A stretch of 9,351 bases of DNA from JABHQR01 sp043812455 (GTDB lineage Archaea > Nanobdellota > Nanobdellia > Woesearchaeales > GW2011-AR9). Below are positions 1-5,973 of the stretch, one piece after another; within the stretch, counting starts at the first letter, position 1, and each line of letters opens with the position of its first letter. The translations under genes were made by a program, and so were the position numbers. The stretch is taken from positions 1 through 9,351 of the forward strand of contig JBDRMB010000018.1 of assembly GCA_043812455.1 (NCBI GenBank). Reading direction: 5' to 3'. The notes under the pieces were generated by a model that had not been told where the DNA came from, made no database searches, and was given only the letters and a program-made list of their open reading frames with translations.

Positions 1-54
1 AGCAGTTTTAAACAAGCAATAAATTTTTCTATCAAGTCTTTTTTCTTTCTTCAT
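1..54 (-). CDS. Start of an unidentified leftward gene (partial)
   Basis: An open frame begins with ATG at 54..52 on the minus strand and runs off the window edge after 18 codons without a stop. The peptide is MKKEKRLDRKIYCLFKTA, a lysine-rich start that matches no family I recognise. A possible Shine-Dalgarno sequence, AGAGG, lies about 10 nt upstream (complement of 65-69), in the loop of a hairpin. The gene would be divergent from the one at 223. With so few codons visible it could be a chance open frame; the ribosome-binding site is the main support. Confidence 0.4.
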   Translation of the reverse strand, partial: MKKEKRLDRKIYCLFKTA

Positions 55-56
55 AT

Positions 57-79
57 GGTGAATACCTCTAATATTCACC
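57..79. promoter_or_regulatory. Hairpin with 8-bp perfect stem, SD in loop on the minus strand
   Basis: GGTGAATA (57-64) and TATTCACC (72-79) are perfectly complementary, with a 7-nt loop. On the minus strand the loop reads TTAGAGG, which presents the probable Shine-Dalgarno sequence of the gene starting at 54. It may therefore be an RNA element controlling translation of that gene. It could also be part of a transcription terminator pair or an operator. The role is inference; the dyad is plainly visible. Confidence 0.5.
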
Positions 80-82
80 ACC

Positions 83-106
83 CCCTGTAGAAGAGATTCT
101 ACAGGG
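83..106. promoter_or_regulatory. Strong hairpin, 10-bp perfect stem with GAGA tetraloop
   Basis: CCCTGTAGAA (83-92) pairs perfectly with TTCTACAGGG (97-106) around the tetraloop GAGA, a GNRA-type loop when read on the plus strand. It lies 3 nt from the preceding hairpin. On the plus strand TTATTTTAA follows, which could act as a weak terminator tail. On the minus strand it would sit in the leader of the gene starting at 54. Function is unknown. Confidence 0.5.
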
Positions 107-191
107 TTATTTTAATCTTACGAGATTTTCTACAGAGCCGGTATAATTTTGTTTTTTGATAATGCTAGTGCCCAGTATACCTTTGCGTAAT

Positions 192-201
192 ATTTATATA
201 T
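192..201 (+). promoter_or_regulatory. TATA box of the winged-helix gene; leaderless transcript likely
   Basis: The sequence ATTTATATAT is centred about 27 nt before the ATG at 223. This is the usual archaeal distance from TATA box to transcription start, so the mRNA probably begins at or within a few bases of the start codon. No Shine-Dalgarno sequence precedes this ATG, which agrees with leaderless translation. Confidence 0.55.
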
Positions 202-222
202 TAAGCTACATTTATCTGGAAG

Positions 223-627
223 ATGGTTATACTCTTTGATTCCTTCAATCTGCCAGACGATATTTACAAAGTAGTGTTTGCTACAGAACAACAAGAGTTA
301 GTTGGCAGACTTTTAGTTAACCATATGTTTGATAATGGCGGAGAGATAACTAAAACTGAAATGGGTTTGTTTGCTAATCAGTTACATGAAGGTAGTATTG
401 TTATCAAAGAGAAGAGGGGTGTCTTGGATAAAGATATCAAATTGTCTTACAATAAACGACAATTTTATGATCGAATTCTTACACCGATGAAAGCTTTAGG
501 CATTATTGATTATGACTTGTACAAGAAAACTTATCGGATCAGTGAACGATTTAACAAAGTTATGATAAAAGTTGGTTTGATCTGGCTGAAAGAGATTAGG
601 AAGCAACAGGAAGCTAGGGGGAAGTAG
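223..627 (+). CDS. Small winged-helix-like protein, 134 aa
   Basis: I do not recognise a named family. Residues from about 22 to 110 have the layout of a winged helix-turn-helix. A first helix (QQELVGRLLVNHMF) is followed by ITKTEMGLFANQL as a second, then by YNKRQFYDRILTPMKALGII as a likely recognition helix, then a short polar hairpin (DYDLYKKTYRISE) as the wing. The C-terminus is basic (KEIRKQQEARGK). There is no signal peptide or membrane segment. The ATG at 223 is favoured because a TATA box lies at leaderless distance and no upstream start is better. DNA binding, perhaps at the repeats before the next gene, is inference. It could instead be a structural winged helix in another complex. 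Confidence 0.7.
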   Translation: MVILFDSFNLPDDIYKVVFATEQQELVGRLLVNHMFDNGGEITKTEMGLFANQLHEGSIVIKEKRGVLDKDIKLSYNKRQFYDRILTPMKALGIIDYDLYKKTYRISERFNKVMIKVGLIWLKEIRKQQEARGK

Positions 628-628
628 A

Positions 629-638
629 TTCTTTTTTG
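629..638 (+). terminator. T-run terminator after the winged-helix gene
   Basis: TTCTTTTTTG starts 2 nt after the stop codon. Uridine runs without a hairpin are the usual archaeal intrinsic termination signal. A second weaker run (AATTTTCTAT) follows. Confidence 0.4.
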
Positions 639-665
639 ATAATTTTCTATAAATAGTGGTGTGTT

Positions 666-696
666 TAAGTAGTTAGTAACTATCCCTAAGTAGTTA
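666..696. promoter_or_regulatory. Possible operator: repeated and palindromic TAGTTA half-sites
   Basis: TAAGTAGTTA occurs twice in direct orientation, at 666-675 and 687-696, offset by 21 bp (two helical turns). The first copy also forms a perfect 13-bp palindrome, TAGTTAGTAACTA, at 670-682. The group ends about 12 bp before the TATA box of the gene at 759, where an archaeal regulator would act. The repeats are visible; binding is inferred. Confidence 0.45.
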
Positions 697-707
697 TTAA
701 GCAAAAA

Positions 708-718
708 GTTTATATAAA
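708..718 (+). promoter_or_regulatory. TATA box of the gene at 759
   Basis: AGTTTATATAA is a strong archaeal TATA box. Transcription would start near 738-742, giving a leader of about 20 nt without a clear Shine-Dalgarno sequence before the ATG at 759. Confidence 0.5.
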
Positions 719-758
719 CCAGATGTTCTTATTTTTTAATGAGTGTTGTTAAGTTAAA

Positions 759-1868
759 ATGTATTCCAATAGCAAATTTAATTTTGATAGAATTTTAAAG
801 TTAGGTAGTGATAATGCTGGAAAAGGATTTGATGGTTCTAAAAAAAAGAAAGTTGTAATCAAAGCTCTTGGAGAATTTGACGAGGAAGAACCAACTGAAA
901 GTGATTATGTTGGTGGAGACTTAGGGTTAGATCGTGAAGAAACATTGAATCAAGCAGGAAAAGGGGATGATTATCTTGATGAAGATGGTGGAGATACTGA
1001 AGTTGGTTTAGGGGAAGGAGTTGATCTCAGTGATTTGGTTGAAGATGACAGTCTTTATTTTACCTGTGAAGAAGAGTTTGAGCCAATCGACGATAGTCTT
1101 CTTGATGATGATTATTCTGAAGATGAAGCACCACCTGAAAGAAGTTTAGATTCTGGTCTTGGTTTACCTTCTAGAGATCCAGATGCTCCAATAAGACAGA
1201 GTTCAGTATTGTTATATCGTCCACCTACAGAAGATGAATTCAGTCAGATGATAAAATTTTCTAGTGATATTGCAAATAGAATCTATAAGCCAATCTCTAG
1301 TGAAGTAGCAAAAAATGAACGAAAATTTAAACCATTAGAAGCTAAAAATTTAGATAAGTGTTTGCCCTCTTTTTATTTTGGTGTTGAAGAAACAGCTTTT
1401 CTTGTGAGGTTAGAATGTTTTTATGATGGGATTGAATGTGATGAAGAATACCTTGTTAAAGAACGTTTGTCTGGGGTTGCAGTAAATATTGTTTTTGAGT
1501 CTGAAGTTCCTGCAAATGGATGGAATGATATAAAGACAGCAATTGAACATTTTGATTATCAAGGGATGTCGGTTATGTATAAAAAATATTGTGATGAAAG
1601 AAGAGGTTCAGATGGTAGAACTTTTTACACTCATTTTGTAAGCAAATCCTTCAAGAGAGGACAAAATCAAGATTGGTCTGAATTTATTAATTATCATCTG
1701 GAAAGAGCTGTGCGTGGATTTGTCATTGAAACTTATAATTGTGCTAATTATTTGGGTTTAAGGGATGGCCACATTTCAGAAGAAGCTTCTAGGGATAGAA
1801 ATTACAATCTCAGTGGTAAGAATGATGTTTTGCTAATGCTTTTATTGAATGAAAAAAATCAAAAGTAA
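759..1868 (+). CDS. Unrecognised protein with acidic N-terminal region, 369 aa
   Basis: I do not recognise this protein. After a short start with a basic patch (GSKKKKVVIK, residues 26-35), residues 38-130 are extremely rich in Asp and Glu with many Gly and Ser, so this part is probably disordered. Residues from about 145 to 365 look like a folded domain of mixed hydrophobic and charged character, with a WNDIKTAIEHFDYQGM stretch and several cysteines that form no obvious metal-binding motif. No signal peptide or membrane helix is seen. The gene has its own TATA box and a repeat-based candidate operator, and it converges on metK. Acidic tails of this kind occur in proteins binding basic partners, but no function should be assigned. 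Confidence 0.75.
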   Translation: MYSNSKFNFDRILKLGSDNAGKGFDGSKKKKVVIKALGEFDEEEPTESDYVGGDLGLDREETLNQAGKGDDYLDEDGGDTEVGLGEGVDLSDLVEDDSLYFTCEEEFEPIDDSLLDDDYSEDEAPPERSLDSGLGLPSRDPDAPIRQSSVLLYRPPTEDEFSQMIKFSSDIANRIYKPISSEVAKNERKFKPLEAKNLDKCLPSFYFGVEETAFLVRLECFYDGIECDEEYLVKERLSGVAVNIVFESEVPANGWNDIKTAIEHFDYQGMSVMYKKYCDERRGSDGRTFYTHFVSKSFKRGQNQDWSEFINYHLERAVRGFVIETYNCANYLGLRDGHISEEASRDRNYNLSGKNDVLLMLLLNEKNQK

Positions 1869-1881
1869 AAAAAAATAAAGC

Positions 1882-1902
1882 GAAAATCAAAAATAGATTT
1901 TC
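1882..1902 (+). terminator. Weak AT-rich hairpin after the acidic-protein gene
   Basis: GAAAATC (1882-1888) pairs with GATTTTC (1896-1902) around a 7-nt A-rich loop, 13 nt after the stop codon at 1866-1868. No long T-run follows on the plus strand, so termination here is tentative. Confidence 0.3.
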
Positions 1903-1916
1903 TGTCATTACTACTT

Positions 1917-1933
1917 GAAAAATTAAAAACAAG
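1917..1933 (-). terminator. T-rich terminator of metK
   Basis: On the minus strand, about 20 nt past the metK stop, the transcript reads GTTTTTAATTTTT. This is a uridine-rich stretch typical of archaeal intrinsic termination between convergent genes. Confidence 0.4.
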
Positions 1934-1952
1934 TTGTAACGATTTCTAAAAA

Positions 1953-3228
1953 TTAAATAAAATTACTTTCAGAATTCTCGGTTGGTTGTTGTACAGGATT
2001 TGGCGCTTGTTCTGGTTGAACAGGTGTTGCTTGTGCACCACTTAAACCAACTTTCAAAGCTTCAACTTTATTGGTCTTCTCCCAAGTGAAACCTTCTTCG
2101 TCTCTTCCGAAATGTCCATAAGCGGCAGTTTGCCTGTAAATCGGTCTTCGCAAATTTAACTGTTCAATGATAGCTTTCGGTCGAAAGTCAAAATTCTGTT
2201 TAACTAACTCAGCAATCTGGTCTTCAGGTATTTTGTTGGTTCCAAAACAGTTAACCAAAATGCTTACTGGTTGAGCAACACCAATTGCATATGCTACTTG
2301 GATTTCAGCTTTATCTGCTAAACCTGCTGCTACTATGTTCTTTGCTACATAACGTGCATAATATGATGCTGAACGGTCTACCTTACTTGGATCTTTACCT
2401 GAGAAACAACCGCCACCATGACTTCCATGACCACCATAAGTGTCAACGATAATCTTTCTTCCAGTTAAACCAGCATCAGCAACAGGGCCTCCAGTACTGA
2501 ATACTCCTGTTGGGTTCACGAAATATTTGGTATTTTCATCAAGATATTCACCACATATTGGTTTTATGATCTTTTCAATAATATCTCTTCTAATAGTCTC
2601 TAAATCAACATCTGGGTGATGGTGAGTAGAAACTACAACGGCATCAACTCTTTTAGGCGTACCATTTTCATATTCGACAGTAACTTGTGATTTACCATCA
2701 GGCCTCAAATACCATAATTCTCCTCTTTTTCTTGCACTAGCTAACCGCCTAGTTAATTTGTGTGCTAGAACGATTGGTAATGGCATATATTCGGGAGTTT
2801 CGTTACTTGCATAACCAAACATTAAACCTTGGTCACCCGCACCTTGTTCTTCGTGTAGACCTTCTCCCTCAGATACTCCTTGAGAAATGTCTGCTGACTG
2901 TTCAGAAATTGCTACTAAAACTCCACAAGTGCTACCTTCAAAGCCGTATTCCGGTTTGTCATATCCAATTTCTAAAATTGTTTTTCGTACTATTTTTTGG
3001 ATGTCTACATAAGTGTTAGTTGTAACTTCTCCAGCTACCACTACAAATCCGGTTTTGGTTAAACATTCTACTGCAACTCTAGCATTAGGGTCGTCTGTGT
3101 AAATTGCATCTAAGATGGCATCACTGATTTGGTCACACACTCAAGATACCTAATAGAAAAGACTATTAGATTTTATCTGGGTGACCTTCAGTAACGCTTT
3201 CACTTGTAAAAAAATATTTGTTTGTCAT
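1953..3228 (-). CDS. metK: S-adenosylmethionine synthetase, bacterial type, interrupted by a 31-nt intron
   Basis: Makes S-adenosylmethionine from methionine and ATP, releasing phosphate and diphosphate, in the cytosol. The spliced gene is join(3228..3173, 3141..1953), 414 aa. Exon 1 encodes MTNKYFFTSESVTEGHPD plus two bases of a Lys codon. Exon 2 continues VCDQISDAILDAI. The join restores GHPDK-VCDQISDA, the ATP-binding motif with its catalytic His at residue 16, without a gap. Other hallmarks are GAGDQGLMFGYA (about 119-130), GLTGRKIIVDTYGG and GGGCFSGKDPSKVDRSA (from about 261). These match bacterial MetK, not the divergent archaeal synthetase, suggesting ancient transfer. A Gln/Pro-rich tail of about 27 residues follows the usual C-terminus. 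The start ATG has an AGAGGT ribosome-binding site 10 nt upstream. The GTG at 3140, the first start of the uninterrupted frame, has none and would lose the active-site motif. Identity is certain; splicing is inferred from sequence. Confidence 0.95.
3142..3172 (-). other. 31-nt bulge-helix-bulge intron inside metK
   Basis: Minus strand, 5' to 3': exon AGAT (3178-3175), bulge AAA (3174-3172), intron stem ATCTAATAG (3171-3163), loop TCTTTT (3162-3157), stem CTATTAGGT (3156-3148), ATCT (3147-3144), bulge TGA (3143-3141), then exon GTGTGTGACC. AGAT pairs with ATCT to give the 4-bp central helix, with one 3-nt bulge on each strand on opposite sides: the canonical substrate of archaeal tRNA-splicing endonuclease. 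Cutting between bulge bases 2 and 3 on both strands removes 3172..3142 and joins AA to A, giving Lys-Val in frame. The outer exon helix is imperfect: CACCC against GTGTG with one mismatch, or alternatively GGTCAC with GTGACC. Read-through gives Ile and then TAA, ending translation after 20 codons. Confidence 0.88.
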
Positions 3229-3238
3229 GTTCGTTTTG

Positions 3239-3244
3239 ACCTCT
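3239..3244 (-). promoter_or_regulatory. Ribosome binding site that fixes the metK start
   Basis: The minus strand reads AGAGGT at 3244-3239, 10 nt before the ATG at 3228. It supports initiation at exon 1 and not at the GTG beyond the intron. Confidence 0.5.
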
Positions 3245-3298
3245 TATTTCTCGTTTCTTTGGTTGTAATGTTATGATTTATCTGAGAAAATCAAATTT

Positions 3299-3307
3299 CA
3301 TTTAAAG
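3299..3307 (-). promoter_or_regulatory. Possible TATA box of metK
   Basis: The minus strand reads CTTTAAATG at 3307-3299. Transcription would start near 3275, giving a leader of roughly 47 nt that contains the AGAGGT site. The match to an archaeal TATA box is moderate. Confidence 0.35.
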
Positions 3308-3314
3308 TTTCTTG

Positions 3315-3348
3315 ACAATAATATTCTGATTGGAATATTTGTTATTGT
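3315..3348. promoter_or_regulatory. Long interrupted palindrome in the divergent metK/PP2C-like promoter region
   Basis: ACAATA plus ATATTC (3315-3326) is complementary to GAATAT (3333-3338) and TATTGT (3343-3348), with a 6-nt centre and a 4-nt unpaired stretch. More TATTG/CAATA copies follow to 3373. Placed between two divergent promoters, it may be an operator. The region is very AT-rich, so chance pairing is possible. Confidence 0.35.
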
Positions 3349-3387
3349 AATATATGTTACTATTTTGCAATAATAAATAGAAGAAAA

Positions 3388-3397
3388 GTTTATAAAT
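3388..3397 (+). promoter_or_regulatory. TATA box of the PP2C-like gene
   Basis: GTTTATAAAT is a good archaeal TATA box. Transcription would start near 3418-3422, about 20 nt before the ATG at 3440. AAAGGT, a weak ribosome-binding site, lies in that short leader. Confidence 0.5.
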
Positions 3398-3439
3398 AAG
3401 CTAAAAATTAGATATTCAGATAATAATAAAGGTCGTAAA

Positions 3440-5278
3440 ATGAATCTTAAACTCTATGAAATTGTTCACGGTAGTGATAGTCAAAGAGCTGTTGGCCATA
3501 TCAAGAAACATACGCTTTTGAAAAGGGAACGTATAACCGGATTGGCTGATGGCCAGGGGGATTATGGTAATATTGCTAGCGATTTAGCAGTAAAAGCTGT
3601 TAATGAGATGATGGGATTAATTGAACCTTCAAATTATCAAGATGGATTATTACCAATATTTTATCAACGTTTATATCTTAATCTTAATTCCCGTTTAGCA
3701 GATTCTGAAGAAGGAAAAAACTTAGAAACGGGATTGTTGGTTACTCTAATAGATGATTTGGGCAATTTATATTATTCTAAAATTAGTGACTCAAAATTAT
3801 ATCTTTATAGAAATGGAGAATTATCTGAATTAAATGTGAGTGGTGGTTCTACTTTAAAAAGTAATGCAGATATTCCTATGTATATTGTTGAAAGCAAAGA
3901 ATTAGCTAAAGAAGATTTAGTTTTGTTATGTTCTGGCAATGTTTATAAAAAAGTTGGTGAAAAAGTAATTCATGATAAATTAAAACAATTATTTGTTGGT
4001 AATCCAGTTCCTAATAGTGAAAGTTTAACCGATTATGCTTCAAAATTGTGCAAACAAGTACTTGATAGTGGTGAGGAAGGAGAAGTTACTGTTCTTTTAT
4101 CTTACTTAGTATCTGAAAAACACTTCATTGATATTGATGATTTAGGTTCTATGAGTATGGAAATGGAAGAAGCAACAATTGTAGATTATGGTAAATTAAG
4201 ATCATTAAAAAGAGAATTAAGGACTGTTAATGAACAACGCGATTTTCTTTCTGAAACAGCAATCAAAGCAAGGGAAAAGTTAGATCAAGCGCTTGAAACT
4301 ATTTCTGAATATGAAAGTAGAAGACATCCAAAAGTTCAAGAAATGTTGAATAGAGTAAAAGAATTAGAAGACGAACTTGGTGCTTATAGAAATGCTTCTG
4401 CTGGAAATCCAGAAGTTGTAAAGTTAGGAGCACAAGTAGGAGCACTTAGACAACAAGTTAAAGGTTATGAAAAACAACAACAAGGAAGTGCTGAAACTTC
4501 TTATGAAACGAATGTAGTTCTTCAGGAAGTTTTTGATGGTAAAGTAGGAGAACTTCAAGCAGAAATTGAGAATCGTGATGGTAAAATTAGAGATTTAATT
4601 AGTAGGTTAAGGGCTCACGATGCAGTAACTGATGAAGAATTTAATAAAATTATAGTTGATTATGGTGGTGAAGGTGCAAGTAGTTATCAAGATAAAATAG
4701 ATAATTTAAACAAGATAATTGATGAACTTAATGTAACTATAAATAGAGAAGAAAATGATAGAAAATTTTTTTCACAAGAGGTAGAACAATTAGAATTAAA
4801 AGTTAAAGAATATGAATCTGAAAAAGAAAGTTCAACAGAAGAAAATAATAATCTTATACAGCAATTAGTTTCTGTGAAAAAAGAAAGAAGAGGTATTAGA
4901 AAAAAACTTTATCTACGAGAAATAAAAGATAGTAAATGGAGCAAGAGAGCGATTGCTGGAATTTGTAGTTTAAGTACAGCCATAGGTATTGCTGGTGCAG
5001 TTGCTTACTACAACTATGCTCCTTTATTATCTGGACATGAGCTAGAGGAACAGGAACCTATAGTACAGTTTCCGTCAGTAGCAGAATATGCTAAAGCAAT
5101 GGATGATCTGAAACGTCAAGAATTGAAAGATGAGATCAATTGTGAAGAATTAGTTCAAGGTGCTGAGAATATCAATCAGAATTTCACTAATATCGGTGGT
5201 TCTGTGGAAGAATTTAATTTCCTAAGTGAAGACATGGATGCTTTTGTCAAAAGGCGTTGTCAGCGAACACATCCATAA
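3440..5278 (+). CDS. PP2C-like (possibly degenerate) phosphatase domain with coiled coil and membrane anchor, 612 aa
   Basis: Residues 1-225 resemble the PP2C-type Ser/Thr phosphatase fold. ADGQGDYGN (36-44) stands where the metal-binding DGxGG lies. ETGLLVTLIDDLGNLYYSKISDSKLYLYRNGEL matches the strand pair around GDSRxY. EDLVLLCSGN (158-167) matches the SDG region, and GEVTVLLSYLV the final DNxT strand. The first Asp (D37) is kept, but SDG has become SGN and DN has become GE, so two metal-binding aspartates appear lost and catalysis is doubtful. Residues 250-490 are a long, charged predicted coiled coil. A basic stretch (KKERRGIRKK) precedes one membrane helix at about 502-524, implying that the PP2C-like part is cytoplasmic and the 85-residue tail, with two cysteines, is outside. 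A scaffold or signalling role is inference; the PP2C match is from pattern only. Confidence 0.72.
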   Translation: MNLKLYEIVHGSDSQRAVGHIKKHTLLKRERITGLADGQGDYGNIASDLAVKAVNEMMGLIEPSNYQDGLLPIFYQRLYLNLNSRLADSEEGKNLETGLLVTLIDDLGNLYYSKISDSKLYLYRNGELSELNVSGGSTLKSNADIPMYIVESKELAKEDLVLLCSGNVYKKVGEKVIHDKLKQLFVGNPVPNSESLTDYASKLCKQVLDSGEEGEVTVLLSYLVSEKHFIDIDDLGSMSMEMEEATIVDYGKLRSLKRELRTVNEQRDFLSETAIKAREKLDQALETISEYESRRHPKVQEMLNRVKELEDELGAYRNASAGNPEVVKLGAQVGALRQQVKGYEKQQQGSAETSYETNVVLQEVFDGKVGELQAEIENRDGKIRDLISRLRAHDAVTDEEFNKIIVDYGGEGASSYQDKIDNLNKIIDELNVTINREENDRKFFSQEVEQLELKVKEYESEKESSTEENNNLIQQLVSVKKERRGIRKKLYLREIKDSKWSKRAIAGICSLSTAIGIAGAVAYYNYAPLLSGHELEEQEPIVQFPSVAEYAKAMDDLKRQELKDEINCEELVQGAENINQNFTNIGGSVEEFNFLSEDMDAFVKRRCQRTHP

Positions 5279-5314
5279 AAAATAAATACTAAATATTTAA
5301 TAAGACAGATTATT

Positions 5315-5326
5315 TAATATTATAAG
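5315..5326 (+). promoter_or_regulatory. Possible TATA box of the HTH-CBS gene
   Basis: TAATATTATAAG is centred about 35 nt before the ATG at 5356, suggesting a leader of around 10 nt with no Shine-Dalgarno sequence. The whole 77-bp gap is AT-rich, so the exact box is uncertain. Confidence 0.35.
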
Positions 5327-5355
5327 TTAATTTTTATTAAAAGAATTATTACAAA

Positions 5356-5904
5356 ATGATATTTGACCTTATACAGATAAAAAAGTTGCGTAAACAGTAT
5401 TCGTTAAGCCAGAAAGAGTTAGCAGAAAAAGCTGGCGTGTCACAATCTTTGATTGCTAAGATTGAATCTCAAAGAATTGATCCTGCTTATTCTAATGCAA
5501 AAAAGATATTTCAAGCTCTGGAAGAACTGCGCGATTCTCAAGAACCTAAAGCGATTGAAGTTATGAACAAAAAAGTTTTGTTTGCTAACATTCAACAAAG
5601 TTTAGGTGAAGTTGTCAAAATTATGAAAGAGAAAAACATTTCTCAGATGCCGGTAAAATCACAAGAATCTGTAGTAGGAGTTATCAGTGAAAGTATTATC
5701 ATTAATGCTTTAGCTAAGTATAAAGATAAATTTGCAAATCTTAAGGTTGGTGATGTGATGCAAGATACTCCACCAATAGTTTCTGTCAATGAGAAGTATA
5801 GTACTTTGGTTGAACTTTTACGTACCAATCAGATTGTCTTGATTTCAGATAGAGGAATGATTAAAGGTTTAGTTTCGAAGTCTGATTTATTGGGATTATT
5901 TTGA
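5356..5904 (+). CDS. Transcriptional regulator with XRE-type HTH and paired CBS domains, 182 aa
   Basis: Residues 7-60 form an XRE/Cro-type helix-turn-helix: IKKLRKQYSLSQKELAEKAGVSQSL, then the IAKIES ending of the recognition helix. Residues 66-120 and 130-182 form two CBS repeats, each with the expected ending (VVGVISESII and IKGLVSKSDLLG). CBS pairs usually bind adenosine-containing ligands such as AMP, ATP or S-adenosylmethionine and act as sensors. This HTH-CBS arrangement is common in archaea. The protein is probably a cytoplasmic DNA-binding regulator responsive to an adenosyl ligand; ligand and targets are unknown. Its position downstream of the PP2C-like gene, with its own possible promoter, does not reveal the target. 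Confidence 0.9.
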   Translation: MIFDLIQIKKLRKQYSLSQKELAEKAGVSQSLIAKIESQRIDPAYSNAKKIFQALEELRDSQEPKAIEVMNKKVLFANIQQSLGEVVKIMKEKNISQMPVKSQESVVGVISESIIINALAKYKDKFANLKVGDVMQDTPPIVSVNEKYSTLVELLRTNQIVLISDRGMIKGLVSKSDLLGLF

Positions 5905-5960
5905 TTAAAAAATATTTTAAGATTAATATTCCACTGATTAGTATTTGGTGATAAGTTGTT

Positions 5961-5966
5961 GGAGGG
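5961..5966 (+). promoter_or_regulatory. Strong ribosome binding site deciding the start at 5974
   Basis: GGAGGG lies 7 nt before the ATG at 5974. It falls inside the six-codon extension that a TTG start at 5956 would give, so the ATG is the real start. Confidence 0.75.
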
Positions 5967-5973
5967 AAATAAG

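Noticed and set aside
2762..3019. Plus-strand open frame inside metK
   Set aside because: It is antisense to a strongly conserved gene and its translation resembles no protein; it is a shadow frame.
1953..3140. metK starting at the GTG at 3140
   Set aside because: It would lack GHPDK and the preceding conserved FTSESVTEG segment, has no ribosome-binding site, and the missing part is encoded immediately upstream with its own start and SD.
3138..3171. Translational bypassing (T4 gene 60 type) over the 31 nt
   Set aside because: The take-off codon and a landing codon do not match, whereas the BHB geometry and splice positions fit exactly. It remains a remote alternative.
3142..3172. metK as a pseudogene broken by a small insertion or an assembly error
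   Set aside because: The rest of metK is intact over about 1.2 kb with all motifs, and a random insertion would not be expected to create a canonical BHB whose cleavage restores the frame. Read coverage could not be checked.
5956..5973. TTG start giving a 112-aa version of the small protein
   Set aside because: The GGAGGG site lies inside this extension and points to the ATG at 5974.
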